Shown in pieces: positions 5,604 through 11,115 of a stretch of DNA of 21,724 bases. Source of the stretch: an uncultured Sutterella sp. (GTDB lineage: Bacteria; Pseudomonadota; Gammaproteobacteria; Burkholderiales; Burkholderiaceae_F). The stretch is taken from the NCBI GenBank assembly GCA_900542195.1, contig UQNA01000050.1:1-21724 (forward strand). Reading direction: 5' to 3'. A program made the translations under genes and the position numbers. Every line of letters begins with the position of its first letter. The stretch's first letter is position 1. The notes under the pieces are model-generated. The model saw only the letters and a program-made list of their open reading frames with translations. It had not been told where the DNA came from and made no database searches.

Positions 5604-5638
5604 AAATTTTCTCACATCTCGAGAGGAGCTATCAATTG
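5559..5638. repeat. ~80-bp imperfect palindrome holding two divergent SD-TTG starts
   Basis: The outer arms CAATTGACAGCTCCT (from 5559) and AGGAGCTATCAATTG (to 5638) are complementary except for one position. Inner blocks AGAAATTTTT and AAAAATTTTCT around 5582-5614 also pair. Each outer arm carries GGAGCT(G/A)TCAA followed by TTG, so both strands present a ribosome site and a TTG start at mirrored places. The left one begins the 5034-5561 gene; the right one (5636) begins only a doubtful frame. Divergent promoter elements are presumably inside. Confidence 0.7.
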
Positions 5639-5660
5639 AATTATTACAAGGAAGCAATAT

Positions 5661-5843
5661 ATGACCTGGTTACGTACATTTTCCAAGGAAAGCTTGAGAA
5701 AAGCATCCATCTCTTTGGTTGCAACTGCAATAGGGATGTTTTTTTCGGTATTGGCTTTAGTAGTGCTGGCGGCAATGATGGCTGTGCCAGTTTATGCGGG
5801 GATATGGTTAATCCATTGGACAGGCCTTCCTTTACCGTTTTAA
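5661..5843 (+). CDS. Small membrane protein, 60 aa
   Basis: The ATG at 5661 follows AAGGAAG by 7 nt. Residues 1-15 are basic (W-L-R-T-F-S-K-E-S-L-R-K). Residues about 16-51 are hydrophobic (S-L-V-A-T-A-I-G-M-F-F-S-V-L-A-L-V-V-L-A-A-M-M), enough for one long or two short membrane spans, and the end is Leu-Pro-Leu-Pro-Phe. It is the last small gene before the primase-helicase. Its size is holin-like, but an early position argues against lysis; function unknown. An overlapping frame from TTG 5636 is probably not real. Confidence 0.55.
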   Translation: MTWLRTFSKESLRKASISLVATAIGMFFSVLALVVLAAMMAVPVYAGIWLIHWTGLPLPF

Positions 5844-5889
5844 AACAAGTTTTATGCAGATACTTTCATCGATTGCAACGACAGAGGTA

Positions 5890-5939
5890 AGACCCGCCTC
5901 GCGAAAGTGTCTGCTCCATTTTTAACGATATTCGGGTCT
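5890..5939 (+). other. Leader of the primase-helicase gene with inverted repeat
   Basis: AGACCCG (5890-5896) and CGGGTCT (5933-5939) are perfect 7-bp arms 36 nt apart, ending 13 nt before the helicase ATG. The 109-nt gap holds no convincing gene. It could fold near the ribosome site, but no known regulator is recognised. Confidence 0.3.
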
Positions 5940-5952
5940 AAAAGAGGTCGAT

Positions 5953-8478
5953 ATGGCAAGGTCTTTTCAAGAGATAGAACAGCAGATGGCTGAACATGGG
6001 ATATTTCTTCCCATGGGTGAGCAGCTGTGTGCCAATGCTGAAAACTGGAAACGGTTTAAGCCGGTAAATTCAAGTTGGAAGAAAAACAAAGATGCATATT
6101 TCGGCATTTGGGAACACTTTCTAACTTCGGGAAAGAGCTATTACTTCGGCATTTTTGGTATCGCCGGCGAACAGTACAAAATCGAGCATAAGAGAGCAGG
6201 GTGGACTGTCGAAGAATGGAAAGAGATAGATTCTCGTAGAGAGGAAGACAATAGAATTGTCAATGAGGCTATCGAAAATAAACGCAAAGAAGCCTCTGAG
6301 AAAGCCGAAAAAATGTGGAAAGCTGGAAATCCAGCCGTTTCTGCAAGCCATCCTTATGTCATTAAAAAGAAAATTGTCCCGGTAGGAGCAAAACAGCTTA
6401 GAGAGCAGATTCTTATTCCGGTATACCGCGACAAACAACTCAAAGGTCTCCAGACAATTTTCCAACAGGCTACATCTGAAGGTGAACTTGAAATAACTAA
6501 ACTTTTCTTAAAAGGAACAGATAAGAAAGGCTCTTATGCTCCTTTAGGAAAACTTACTGAAGAGCCTGAAGTCATCTTTGTCTGTGAGGGTTGGGCTACC
6601 GGCTGTTCGATTTATGAAGCAGTCAAAGAGCCAGTAATCGTGGCCTTCGATGCAGGGAATATTTTGCCAGTGGTTGAGGGCTTGCGTAAGCGGTTCCCTT
6701 CCGCCAAAGTTGTGATTTGTGCTGACAATGATGCTCACTATAAGAAAAACTTATTAGCCGAAGTCAAAGAAAAATTCGGCATCGAGCTGGAAATTGGTTC
6801 TTCCAAAGAGGCACATGTTCAATACGCTAATACGACTGAAGGTCAGTATGAATTAAAAGCATTTTGGGGAAAAGAGGATGGAGTCCCATGCATTGTTTAT
6901 ACCTGCAAGCGTCCTGGTCAGCCGAAGGCAAACAAAAGAACTCTCAAAAATACCGGGGTTGCCTATGCCAAAATTGCAGCTTCGAGATTTAAAGCTGTCA
7001 TTGTTATTCCTCAGTTTTCAAATAAAGATACAGACGGAACAGACTTCAATGATTTAGCTTCTGAAGAAGGCATTGAGGTTGTTGCTAAACAGCTTGCAGA
7101 TTGGAAAACGCTTGAGCCGGAAAAGCAATCAAATAAGAAAACTTCTTCAAAAGAAGAAAGTTCAATTAACTCGGCTTTTATCAAATCCCTAGGAGAGAGA
7201 TTTGTCTACATCGACAGTACAGATACCTGTTGGGATGTTGAGCATAACCGGGTCGTTAAAATCAGCAATATCAAGTCAGTACCTACAAAAATTATCTCTG
7301 CCTGGCTTCAAAATGAATACAAAAACAGACGCCTAATACAACCGGAACAGTTAGTTTTTGAGCCGGATCCGAAGAAGGTTAAACCTGGCGAAATTACTAC
7401 ATTTAAGGGTTGGGATATTAAGCCGGACCCGAATGCTGATTGCACCTTATTAATTGAACACTTGAAGAAGGTGTGTGGCCATAATAAAGAGGTGTTTACG
7501 TGGGTGCTGCGTTGGCTGGCTTATCCGTTGCAACACCCTGGTGCCAAAATGCTTACAGCTCTACTTATTTACGGTGAGCGGGAAGGTACCGGCAAGAGTG
7601 TTTTCTTTGATGCAATCAAGCAAATTTATGGTGACTATGGTTGCTTCATTAATCAGTCAGGAATGTCCGGAGATTTTAATGGTTGGATTTCCCGGAGACT
7701 CTTTGTCCTTGCTGACGAAGTTATTTCAAGTCAAGACAGAAAGCATCTTAAGGGCAGTCTTAAAAACCTAGTAACGAATGCGGAACATATCATCAACGAA
7801 AAGGGGCTTCCTCTCCGGTACGAAGTAAACAAAACTAACTTTGTATTTCTATCAAATGAGGATAAGCCTATCGAACTGGATAGGTATGACCGCCGATACA
7901 TGTGCGTTAAATTCAATGAAGAATCTACGCCGGAGTATTTCCACGCACTTTGGAAGCAGAAAAACAATGGAGGAATTGCTGGGCTTTATCACTATCTGCT
8001 AAATGTTGATTTAGGAGATTTCCATGAAAGTACATTGCCGATTGAAACTGAGGCTCATAAGGAGTTGAAGCTTTTAGGAGGCAATCCTATTGCCCGTTTC
8101 CTTGAAGAATGGGCTTTGGGAGAAACTCCTTTTCCTTACGGGCCTGTCATTGCAAATCACATCTTTGATGCGTTTTTGCTGTGGTGCCGGTCAGCTAATG
8201 AAACATACAAAATCAACAAGAAAACATTCCTGACAAAGATGAAAGAGTCTTATCGCTCAGGAAGGTGCGAATTGGAGTTTTATGACAATGATGATGGAAC
8301 AGGAGTGCCCAGACAGACTAAAAAAGCCAAATTAACTTATTACATACCTACACAGCCAGCAGGCTGTACTGAGCCATATCCAGGCAATAAGTACGAATTT
8401 AATTCACAAATAAAGAAGTTTCAGCTTTCTGTTGAAGAAGCAAGAAAGAGAATGTATAGAAGGATGGAGGCGCTATGA
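5953..8478 (+). CDS. Phage primase-helicase: TOPRIM plus SF3/D5-like ATPase (DUF5906 type)
   Basis: The 841-aa product unwinds and primes DNA at the phage origin. Residues about 100-390 form the primase half: the TOPRIM signature is seen as V-I-F-V-C-E-G-W-A-T-G (E212, G213) and V-V-I-C-A-D-N-D (D258, D260). Residues about 490-720 form the helicase half: Walker A G-E-R-E-G-T-G-K-S (541-549), Walker B L-F-V-L-A-D-E (583-589), and N-F-V-F-L-S-N-E-D, typical of the D5/SF3 sensor. No Cys zinc finger is visible at the N-terminus. GAGG lies 6 nt before the ATG. This is the architecture of P4 alpha-like and DUF5906 proteins, which bind repeats near their own gene; the 8563-8842 array is the likely target. 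Its stop overlaps the next ATG (ATGA). Confidence 0.9.
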   Translation: MARSFQEIEQQMAEHGIFLPMGEQLCANAENWKRFKPVNSSWKKNKDAYFGIWEHFLTSGKSYYFGIFGIAGEQYKIEHKRAGWTVEEWKEIDSRREEDNRIVNEAIENKRKEASEKAEKMWKAGNPAVSASHPYVIKKKIVPVGAKQLREQILIPVYRDKQLKGLQTIFQQATSEGELEITKLFLKGTDKKGSYAPLGKLTEEPEVIFVCEGWATGCSIYEAVKEPVIVAFDAGNILPVVEGLRKRFPSAKVVICADNDAHYKKNLLAEVKEKFGIELEIGSSKEAHVQYANTTEGQYELKAFWGKEDGVPCIVYTCKRPGQPKANKRTLKNTGVAYAKIAASRFKAVIVIPQFSNKDTDGTDFNDLASEEGIEVVAKQLADWKTLEPEKQSNKKTSSKEESSINSAFIKSLGERFVYIDSTDTCWDVEHNRVVKISNIKSVPTKIISAWLQNEYKNRRLIQPEQLVFEPDPKKVKPGEITTFKGWDIKPDPNADCTLLIEHLKKVCGHNKEVFTWVLRWLAYPLQHPGAKMLTALLIYGEREGTGKSVFFDAIKQIYGDYGCFINQSGMSGDFNGWISRRLFVLADEVISSQDRKHLKGSLKNLVTNAEHIINEKGLPLRYEVNKTNFVFLSNEDKPIELDRYDRRYMCVKFNEESTPEYFHALWKQKNNGGIAGLYHYLLNVDLGDFHESTLPIETEAHKELKLLGGNPIARFLEEWALGETPFPYGPVIANHIFDAFLLWCRSANETYKINKKTFLTKMKESYRSGRCELEFYDNDDGTGVPRQTKKAKLTYYIPTQPAGCTEPYPGNKYEFNSQIKKFQLSVEEARKRMYRRMEAL

Positions 8479-8606
8479 CTTTGCGCAGCGGTTACGTTCG
8501 TGGCCAATTTAGTCAAAATCTATGGGACAGAGGTGTTTTTGTGCCTTTTAGTCGTCATTTCAGGACACTATGGACACCATTTGGACACCATGCAAGTTTT
8601 TCATAA
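8475..8606 (+). CDS. 43-aa protein coupled to the primase-helicase
   Basis: The ATG at 8475 overlaps the helicase stop (ATGA) and follows GGAGG closely. The product (M-T-L-R-S-G-Y-V-R-G-Q-F-S-Q-N-L-W-D-R-G) runs into the left arm of the repeat array, where the repeats encode L-W-D-R, L-W-T-P and G-H-H. Similar tiny frames with W-D repeats after phage primase genes are familiar to me, but whether the peptide has a role is unknown. It may simply be translated origin DNA. Confidence 0.45.
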   Translation: MTLRSGYVRGQFSQNLWDRGVFVPFSRHFRTLWTPFGHHASFS

Positions 8607-8842
8607 TTTTTTGAAAATTAAGGATATTCTGTCATTGCGGACAGTGAGGACACCATATAAGCAAATCCTTATGTGCGTGCGCGCGTGTGAGCAAATAAAT
8701 AACGAGATAAGTAATCTCTCGCGCACGATAAGACTTATATACGGTGTCTTAGTGTCCGAAAATAAAAAAAAGAATAATTTTCAAAGAGTTATTAAAAAAT
8801 AATGGTGTCCGCTTTGGTGTCCTGATGGTGTCCACGGTGTCC
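8563..8842. repeat. Origin-like array: GGACACC iterons in a ~280-bp inverted repeat
   Basis: The left half has GGACAC(C/T)AT at 8563, 8572, 8583 and 8648, plus GGACAGT at 8639. The right half has the reverse form GGTGTC(C) at 8743, 8802, 8816, 8825 and 8836, plus AGTGTCC at 8751. The halves pair collinearly about a centre near 8698: 8583-8591 with 8802-8810, TTTGAAAATTA 8610-8620 with 8775-8785, CGGACA 8638-8643 with 8753-8758, GACACC 8649-8654 with 8743-8748, ATATAAG 8655-8661 with 8734-8740, and CGTGCGCG 8676-8683 with 8720-8727. By analogy with P4, whose alpha protein binds iterons near its gene, this is a candidate replication origin (inference). Confidence 0.8.
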
Positions 8843-8873
8843 GATAAGTTTAATGAAGAGAATGAAGAGTCAA

Positions 8874-9248
8874 ATGAGCAGAATCCCAAGAATTATTAAG
8901 TTGCTAAGGAGGTGGCATAAATGGAGAAATTTTTCAGTAGCTTCTTTGCATTCACCGCTTTGTATTGAGAATGATGTGGTTGATACATCAAGAGCTCGAA
9001 ACGATTTAATCAATGCTCACAGAGTCGACTTTTTGATGTTTAAGGTTGACAGGATTATTAACCGTTTAGAAGAAAGTCAGAAAAAGGCGGTGTATGTCGT
9101 TTATGGGCAAAAAACATTGACAGGTTTAGTTGTAGCTTCAACGCAACTAGGAATCAGCCGGAGGGCTCTAATTAACCATTTGTGCGATGCGGATAGGTCT
9201 ATTTGTGAGGCGTTAGAGGAGATTTTTAATAAGGGAGAAAATAGATGA
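8874..9248 (+). CDS. Probable late-gene regulator with C-terminal HTH
   Basis: The product is about 124 aa. A basic N-terminus (S-R-I-P-R-I-I-K-L-L-R-R-W-H-K-W-R) is followed by a helical middle part. A sigma-70 region-4-like HTH is at the end (L-T-G-L-V-V-A-S-T-Q-L-G-I-S-R-R-A-L-I-N-H-L). Small proteins of this type (RinA/ArpU/Q-like) between the replication and packaging modules often activate late transcription; that role is inferred from position and the HTH. Starts at 8853, 8862 and 8874 are all possible; 8874 has GAAGAG just upstream. Confidence 0.6.
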   Translation: MSRIPRIIKLLRRWHKWRNFSVASLHSPLCIENDVVDTSRARNDLINAHRVDFLMFKVDRIINRLEESQKKAVYVVYGQKTLTGLVVASTQLGISRRALINHLCDADRSICEALEEIFNKGENR

Positions 9249-9263
9249 GGGAAAATACTAAGT

Positions 9264-9286
9264 GCACTTTTTTTCAAAAAAAGTGC
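9264..9286. terminator. A/T-rich perfect hairpin after the regulator gene
   Basis: GCAC with seven T, one C, then seven A with GTGC gives an 11-bp perfect stem with a single central base, 16 nt past the stop at 9248. TATATTTT follows on the plus strand. It could end the early transcript or protect an mRNA end. It is not a classical GC-rich terminator. Confidence 0.4.
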
Positions 9287-9381
9287 TATATTTTCATAAA
9301 ATTTGGCAGTGAGTGCATTAAAGGCTCTACAAACGCATTTAATCTTTTCTAAATATCCTCCCTTAAGTAATATCGAAATCG

Positions 9382-9410
9382 TTTAATAACGGCGACTTTT
9401 AGCGTATTCT
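9382..9410 (+). promoter_or_regulatory. Possible promoter of the secreted-protein gene
   Basis: TTTAAT (9382-9387) and TATTCT (9405-9410) are 17 nt apart and lie 41 nt before the ATG at 9452. Both boxes are imperfect. With the terminator after the gene this would make a separate transcription unit. The rest of 9249-9451 holds only the hairpin at 9264-9286. Confidence 0.35.
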
Positions 9411-9451
9411 GAGTTGTGAATTTGCAAGGCTTAAACAAACAGGAATATAAA

Positions 9452-9688
9452 ATGAAGAGGCGAATAGTTTCGGTTTTATTAGTATTTCTTGCTGCTATGT
9501 TGGCTAGTCAAATACAAGCTAAGGGAAGAGAGCCGTGCTCAGGCTCTAAAGGTGGTGTTCAAAGATGCGTGAATGGAAAATTTCTTTGCAACGACGGCTC
9601 AATAAGTCGCAGTAAGAAAATCTGTAATTCAGAGCTTTACGGAAGTAGAAAGTCGGGTAATTCTTCTTCACGCGGTGAAAAAAAATAA
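9452..9688 (+). CDS. Small secreted cysteine-rich protein (cargo)
   Basis: The start at 9452 has AGGA 7 nt upstream; a GTG at 9416 is in frame but would bury the signal peptide. Residues 1-23 are a signal peptide (M-K-R-R, then I-V-S-V-L-L-V-F-L-A-A-M-L-A), with a plausible cut after Q-I-Q-A. The mature part has P-C-S-G-S-K-G-G, R-C-V-N-G-K-F-L-C-N-D-G-S-I-S and S-K-K-I-C: four cysteines in a motif common to small exported proteins of phages and mobile elements, of unknown function. A basic Ser/Gly-rich tail follows. Its own terminator suggests expression in the lysogen. Confidence 0.65.
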   Translation: MKRRIVSVLLVFLAAMLASQIQAKGREPCSGSKGGVQRCVNGKFLCNDGSISRSKKICNSELYGSRKSGNSSSRGEKK

Positions 9689-9722
9689 CTCCTACACAGT
9701 TGCAGCTGTACAGGAGTTTTTT
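9688..9722. terminator. Bidirectional terminator between convergent cargo genes
   Basis: ACTCCT (9688-9693) pairs with AGGAGT (9712-9717), with an inner ACAG/CTGT stem after two mismatches. T6 follows on the plus strand (9717-9722) and TTATTTTTTTT on the minus strand. It serves the 9452 gene and the leftward pair 10397-9730. Confidence 0.8.
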
Positions 9723-9729
9723 ACGGTTT

Positions 9730-9819
9730 TTATCTGGTTTTGATTGGGATACCATAATCCCGCTTTCCGCCGCTATCACGAGGTGGAGTTGGGGGCGTTG
9801 GATTTTTATTTTCCGTCAT
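9730..9819 (-). CDS. 29-aa proline-rich small protein, coupled to the membrane protein gene
   Basis: The ATG at 9819-9817 overlaps the stop of the upstream gene (ATGA). The SD sequence AAAGGAGG lies inside that gene's last codons (Lys-Gly-Gly-Ile). The product begins M-T-E-N-K-N-P-T-P-P-T-P-P-R-D-S-G-G and ends with a basic Gly-Ile-Pro-Ile stretch. It has no membrane segment. The bidirectional terminator follows 8 nt after the stop. The strong SD and the overlap argue for a real gene despite its size. Confidence 0.55.
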   Translation of the reverse strand: MTENKNPTPPTPPRDSGGKRDYGIPIKTR

Positions 9820-10397
9820 ATTCCTCCTTTGATTAAACATGGGACAAGAAACAAAAGTGAAAGTAAAGCCATGCCAATTCCTACTATTAGAAATTTATTA
9901 CTGAGAGATAGTTTGTTTCCGTTAGAGACTATGTTCTTACGGTTAGCTTCAATGGCTTCGTCATATCTTTCTAGTAGAGTCTGCAAAAATTCAGAATCAG
10001 TTTGAGTTTTATCTTTTAAGTGTCTATTTAAATCTTTGTGCCAGTTTTCCCAAAGAGGGTAGCCAACAATTGGCCTTATAAAACTGCACAATAAACAAGA
10101 AAGAATTAGCGGGATGGCTATTAGGCAACATATAACAGTGATGAATAATCCTAAAGCAACAATGCTTACGTCTGGGTTATTCCAACTTCCTTTGAACTGA
10201 AACAAAATAAAAATTGCTCCAGTTAGTATCAGATTAGCGGTCCAGAGATATGTTTTGATATTAGCCATTTGTTGACCGTACATATCGATGGTGACACGTT
10301 GATATTCTTCCGAGGCTTTATTTAATAAAAATATTGTCACATCAAAGGAGTTCTGAGATGGATCTTGGTGACTGGTTTGGACTGTGGATTTTTGCAT
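9816..10397 (-). CDS. Three-TM membrane protein, possible exclusion/SLATT-like cargo
   Basis: The start at 10397 has AAGGA 6 nt upstream; a GTG at 10415 is also in frame. The product is 193 aa. A cytoplasmic helix at about 28-48 is followed by membrane segments at about 50-68, 77-108 and 168-188. Between the last two is a charged helical stretch (W-H-K-D-L-N-R-H-L-K-D-K). An amphipathic helix leading into two close membrane spans recalls SLATT/2TM effector proteins of defence systems, but the match is only in shape. It is a leftward gene between the late regulator and the packaging genes, a typical place for lysogenic cargo; a role in excluding other phages is a guess. Confidence 0.6.
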   Translation of the reverse strand: MQKSTVQTSHQDPSQNSFDVTIFLLNKASEEYQRVTIDMYGQQMANIKTYLWTANLILTGAIFILFQFKGSWNNPDVSIVALGLFITVICCLIAIPLILSCLLCSFIRPIVGYPLWENWHKDLNRHLKDKTQTDSEFLQTLLERYDEAIEANRKNIVSNGNKLSLSNKFLIVGIGMALLSLLFLVPCLIKGGI

Positions 10398-10484
10398 TGT
10401 TGTTCCTTTGGCCACTTATTGACGATTAGAGGTGTTCGTCTTTGACTTCATTTTAACTAATGCTGTTTACTGACGATAGGCTTT

Positions 10485-10612
10485 CCTGATTGAGCCAATC
10501 AATCAGGCCAACTGTTCTCATGGGTCCTTCCCAAGGGTCAGAGCATGCGGGGTCGGAACCCCCGAAAATTTTCTACACTCAAGCCCCTTCTAAGGGGGCA
10601 ACATCCTGATTT
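10485..10612 (+). other. Candidate cos/terminase-binding region upstream of the terminase genes
   Basis: The intergenic stretch is GC-rich in an AT-rich genome. It has an inverted repeat CCTGATTG (10485-10492)/CAATCAGG (10500-10507) with a third CCTGATT at 10605. It also has a GC block at 10522-10564 with GGGTCCTTCCC and the hairpin GGGGT (10549-10553)/ACCCC (10558-10562), then GAAAATTTTC, and CCCCTT (10584-10589)/AAGGGG (10592-10597). In lambda-like phages with Nu1/GpA terminases, cos lies directly upstream of the small-subunit gene. The position and GC-rich symmetry fit; the nick sites cannot be read off. Confidence 0.5.
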
Positions 10613-10620
10613 AATTGAAT

Positions 10621-11115
10621 ATGCCAGCAAATGAAACTAAAAAATTGACACAACAGGAGGTGGCTGATCATTTATTTCTGGCCAGACCTTCCTTTGCGTT
10701 GATTGTTCAGAAGTTTGGCTTGAATTGGAAGGATTGCAGCGATTGGTCACTTGACCAGTGGAGAGAAATGTATATCACACGGTTGCGTGAAGAGGCAGCC
10801 GGACGTGACCAGGATTTAAGCGAGTCTCGTGCAAGAAAAGAGCTGCTTGAATCAAAACTTATTGAGTTAAAAGTTGAAAAAGAGCTTGGAGACATCATTG
10901 AAAAACAGCCGGCAAAAGATGTTCTTAATGAGATGTGTCAGAGCATGGCTGCAGGTGTAAAAAGTGAGATTTCAAGAGTTAAGCCAATTCTCGATGCTCA
11001 GTTCGGCATCGATGTAGACATGGATTTTTTGAATGAATACATCACGGATCGAATCATTGACACGCTCAGAAATAGCGTCGAGAACGCTTGCAGAGGTCTT
11101 GAGAGAATCAGCTAA
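10621..11115 (+). CDS. terS: Terminase small subunit (Nu1-like)
   Basis: The 164-aa product binds the packaging site and loads the large subunit. Its N-terminus has an HTH (L-T-Q-Q-E-V-A-D-H-L-F-L-A-R-P-S-F-A-L-I-V). A helical, charged coiled-coil region follows (A-R-K-E-L-L-E-S-K-L-I-E-L-K-V-E-K-E-L-G) as in gpNu1-type proteins, and the C-terminus presumably contacts the large subunit. The ATG at 10621 is used; a TTG at 10615 is also in frame and neither has a clear SD. It overlaps the large-subunit start by 83 nt and lies just after the candidate cos. Confidence 0.8.
   Translation: MPANETKKLTQQEVADHLFLARPSFALIVQKFGLNWKDCSDWSLDQWREMYITRLREEAAGRDQDLSESRARKELLESKLIELKVEKELGDIIEKQPAKDVLNEMCQSMAAGVKSEISRVKPILDAQFGIDVDMDFLNEYITDRIIDTLRNSVENACRGLERIS

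Noticed and set aside
5559..5638. Palindrome as the terminal repeats of an insertion sequence
   Set aside because: The arms face each other over only ~50 bp with no transposase between and no target duplication seen.
5636..5890. 84-aa rightward frame from TTG with a good SD
   Set aside because: After about 20 residues it is a shadow of the 60-aa membrane protein frame at 5661, which has its own start and a convincing membrane segment; the SD-TTG is explained by the palindrome.
5852..5923. 23-aa frame between the membrane gene and the helicase
   Set aside because: No ribosome site and no supporting context.
8500..8802. 100-aa rightward frame across the repeat array
   Set aside because: It has no ribosome site, overlaps the coupled 43-aa frame, and its sequence is explained by the inverted repeat rather than by coding.
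8563..8842. Regular repeats read as a CRISPR array
   Set aside because: Repeat units are 7-9 bp, spacers are irregular, and orientation flips at the centre; no cas genes are present.
8921..8968. Perfect AAGGAGG followed by a 15-aa frame inside the late-regulator gene
   Set aside because: The SD bases are needed to code L-R-R-W in the regulator, and the peptide is too short to support; possible but unproven.
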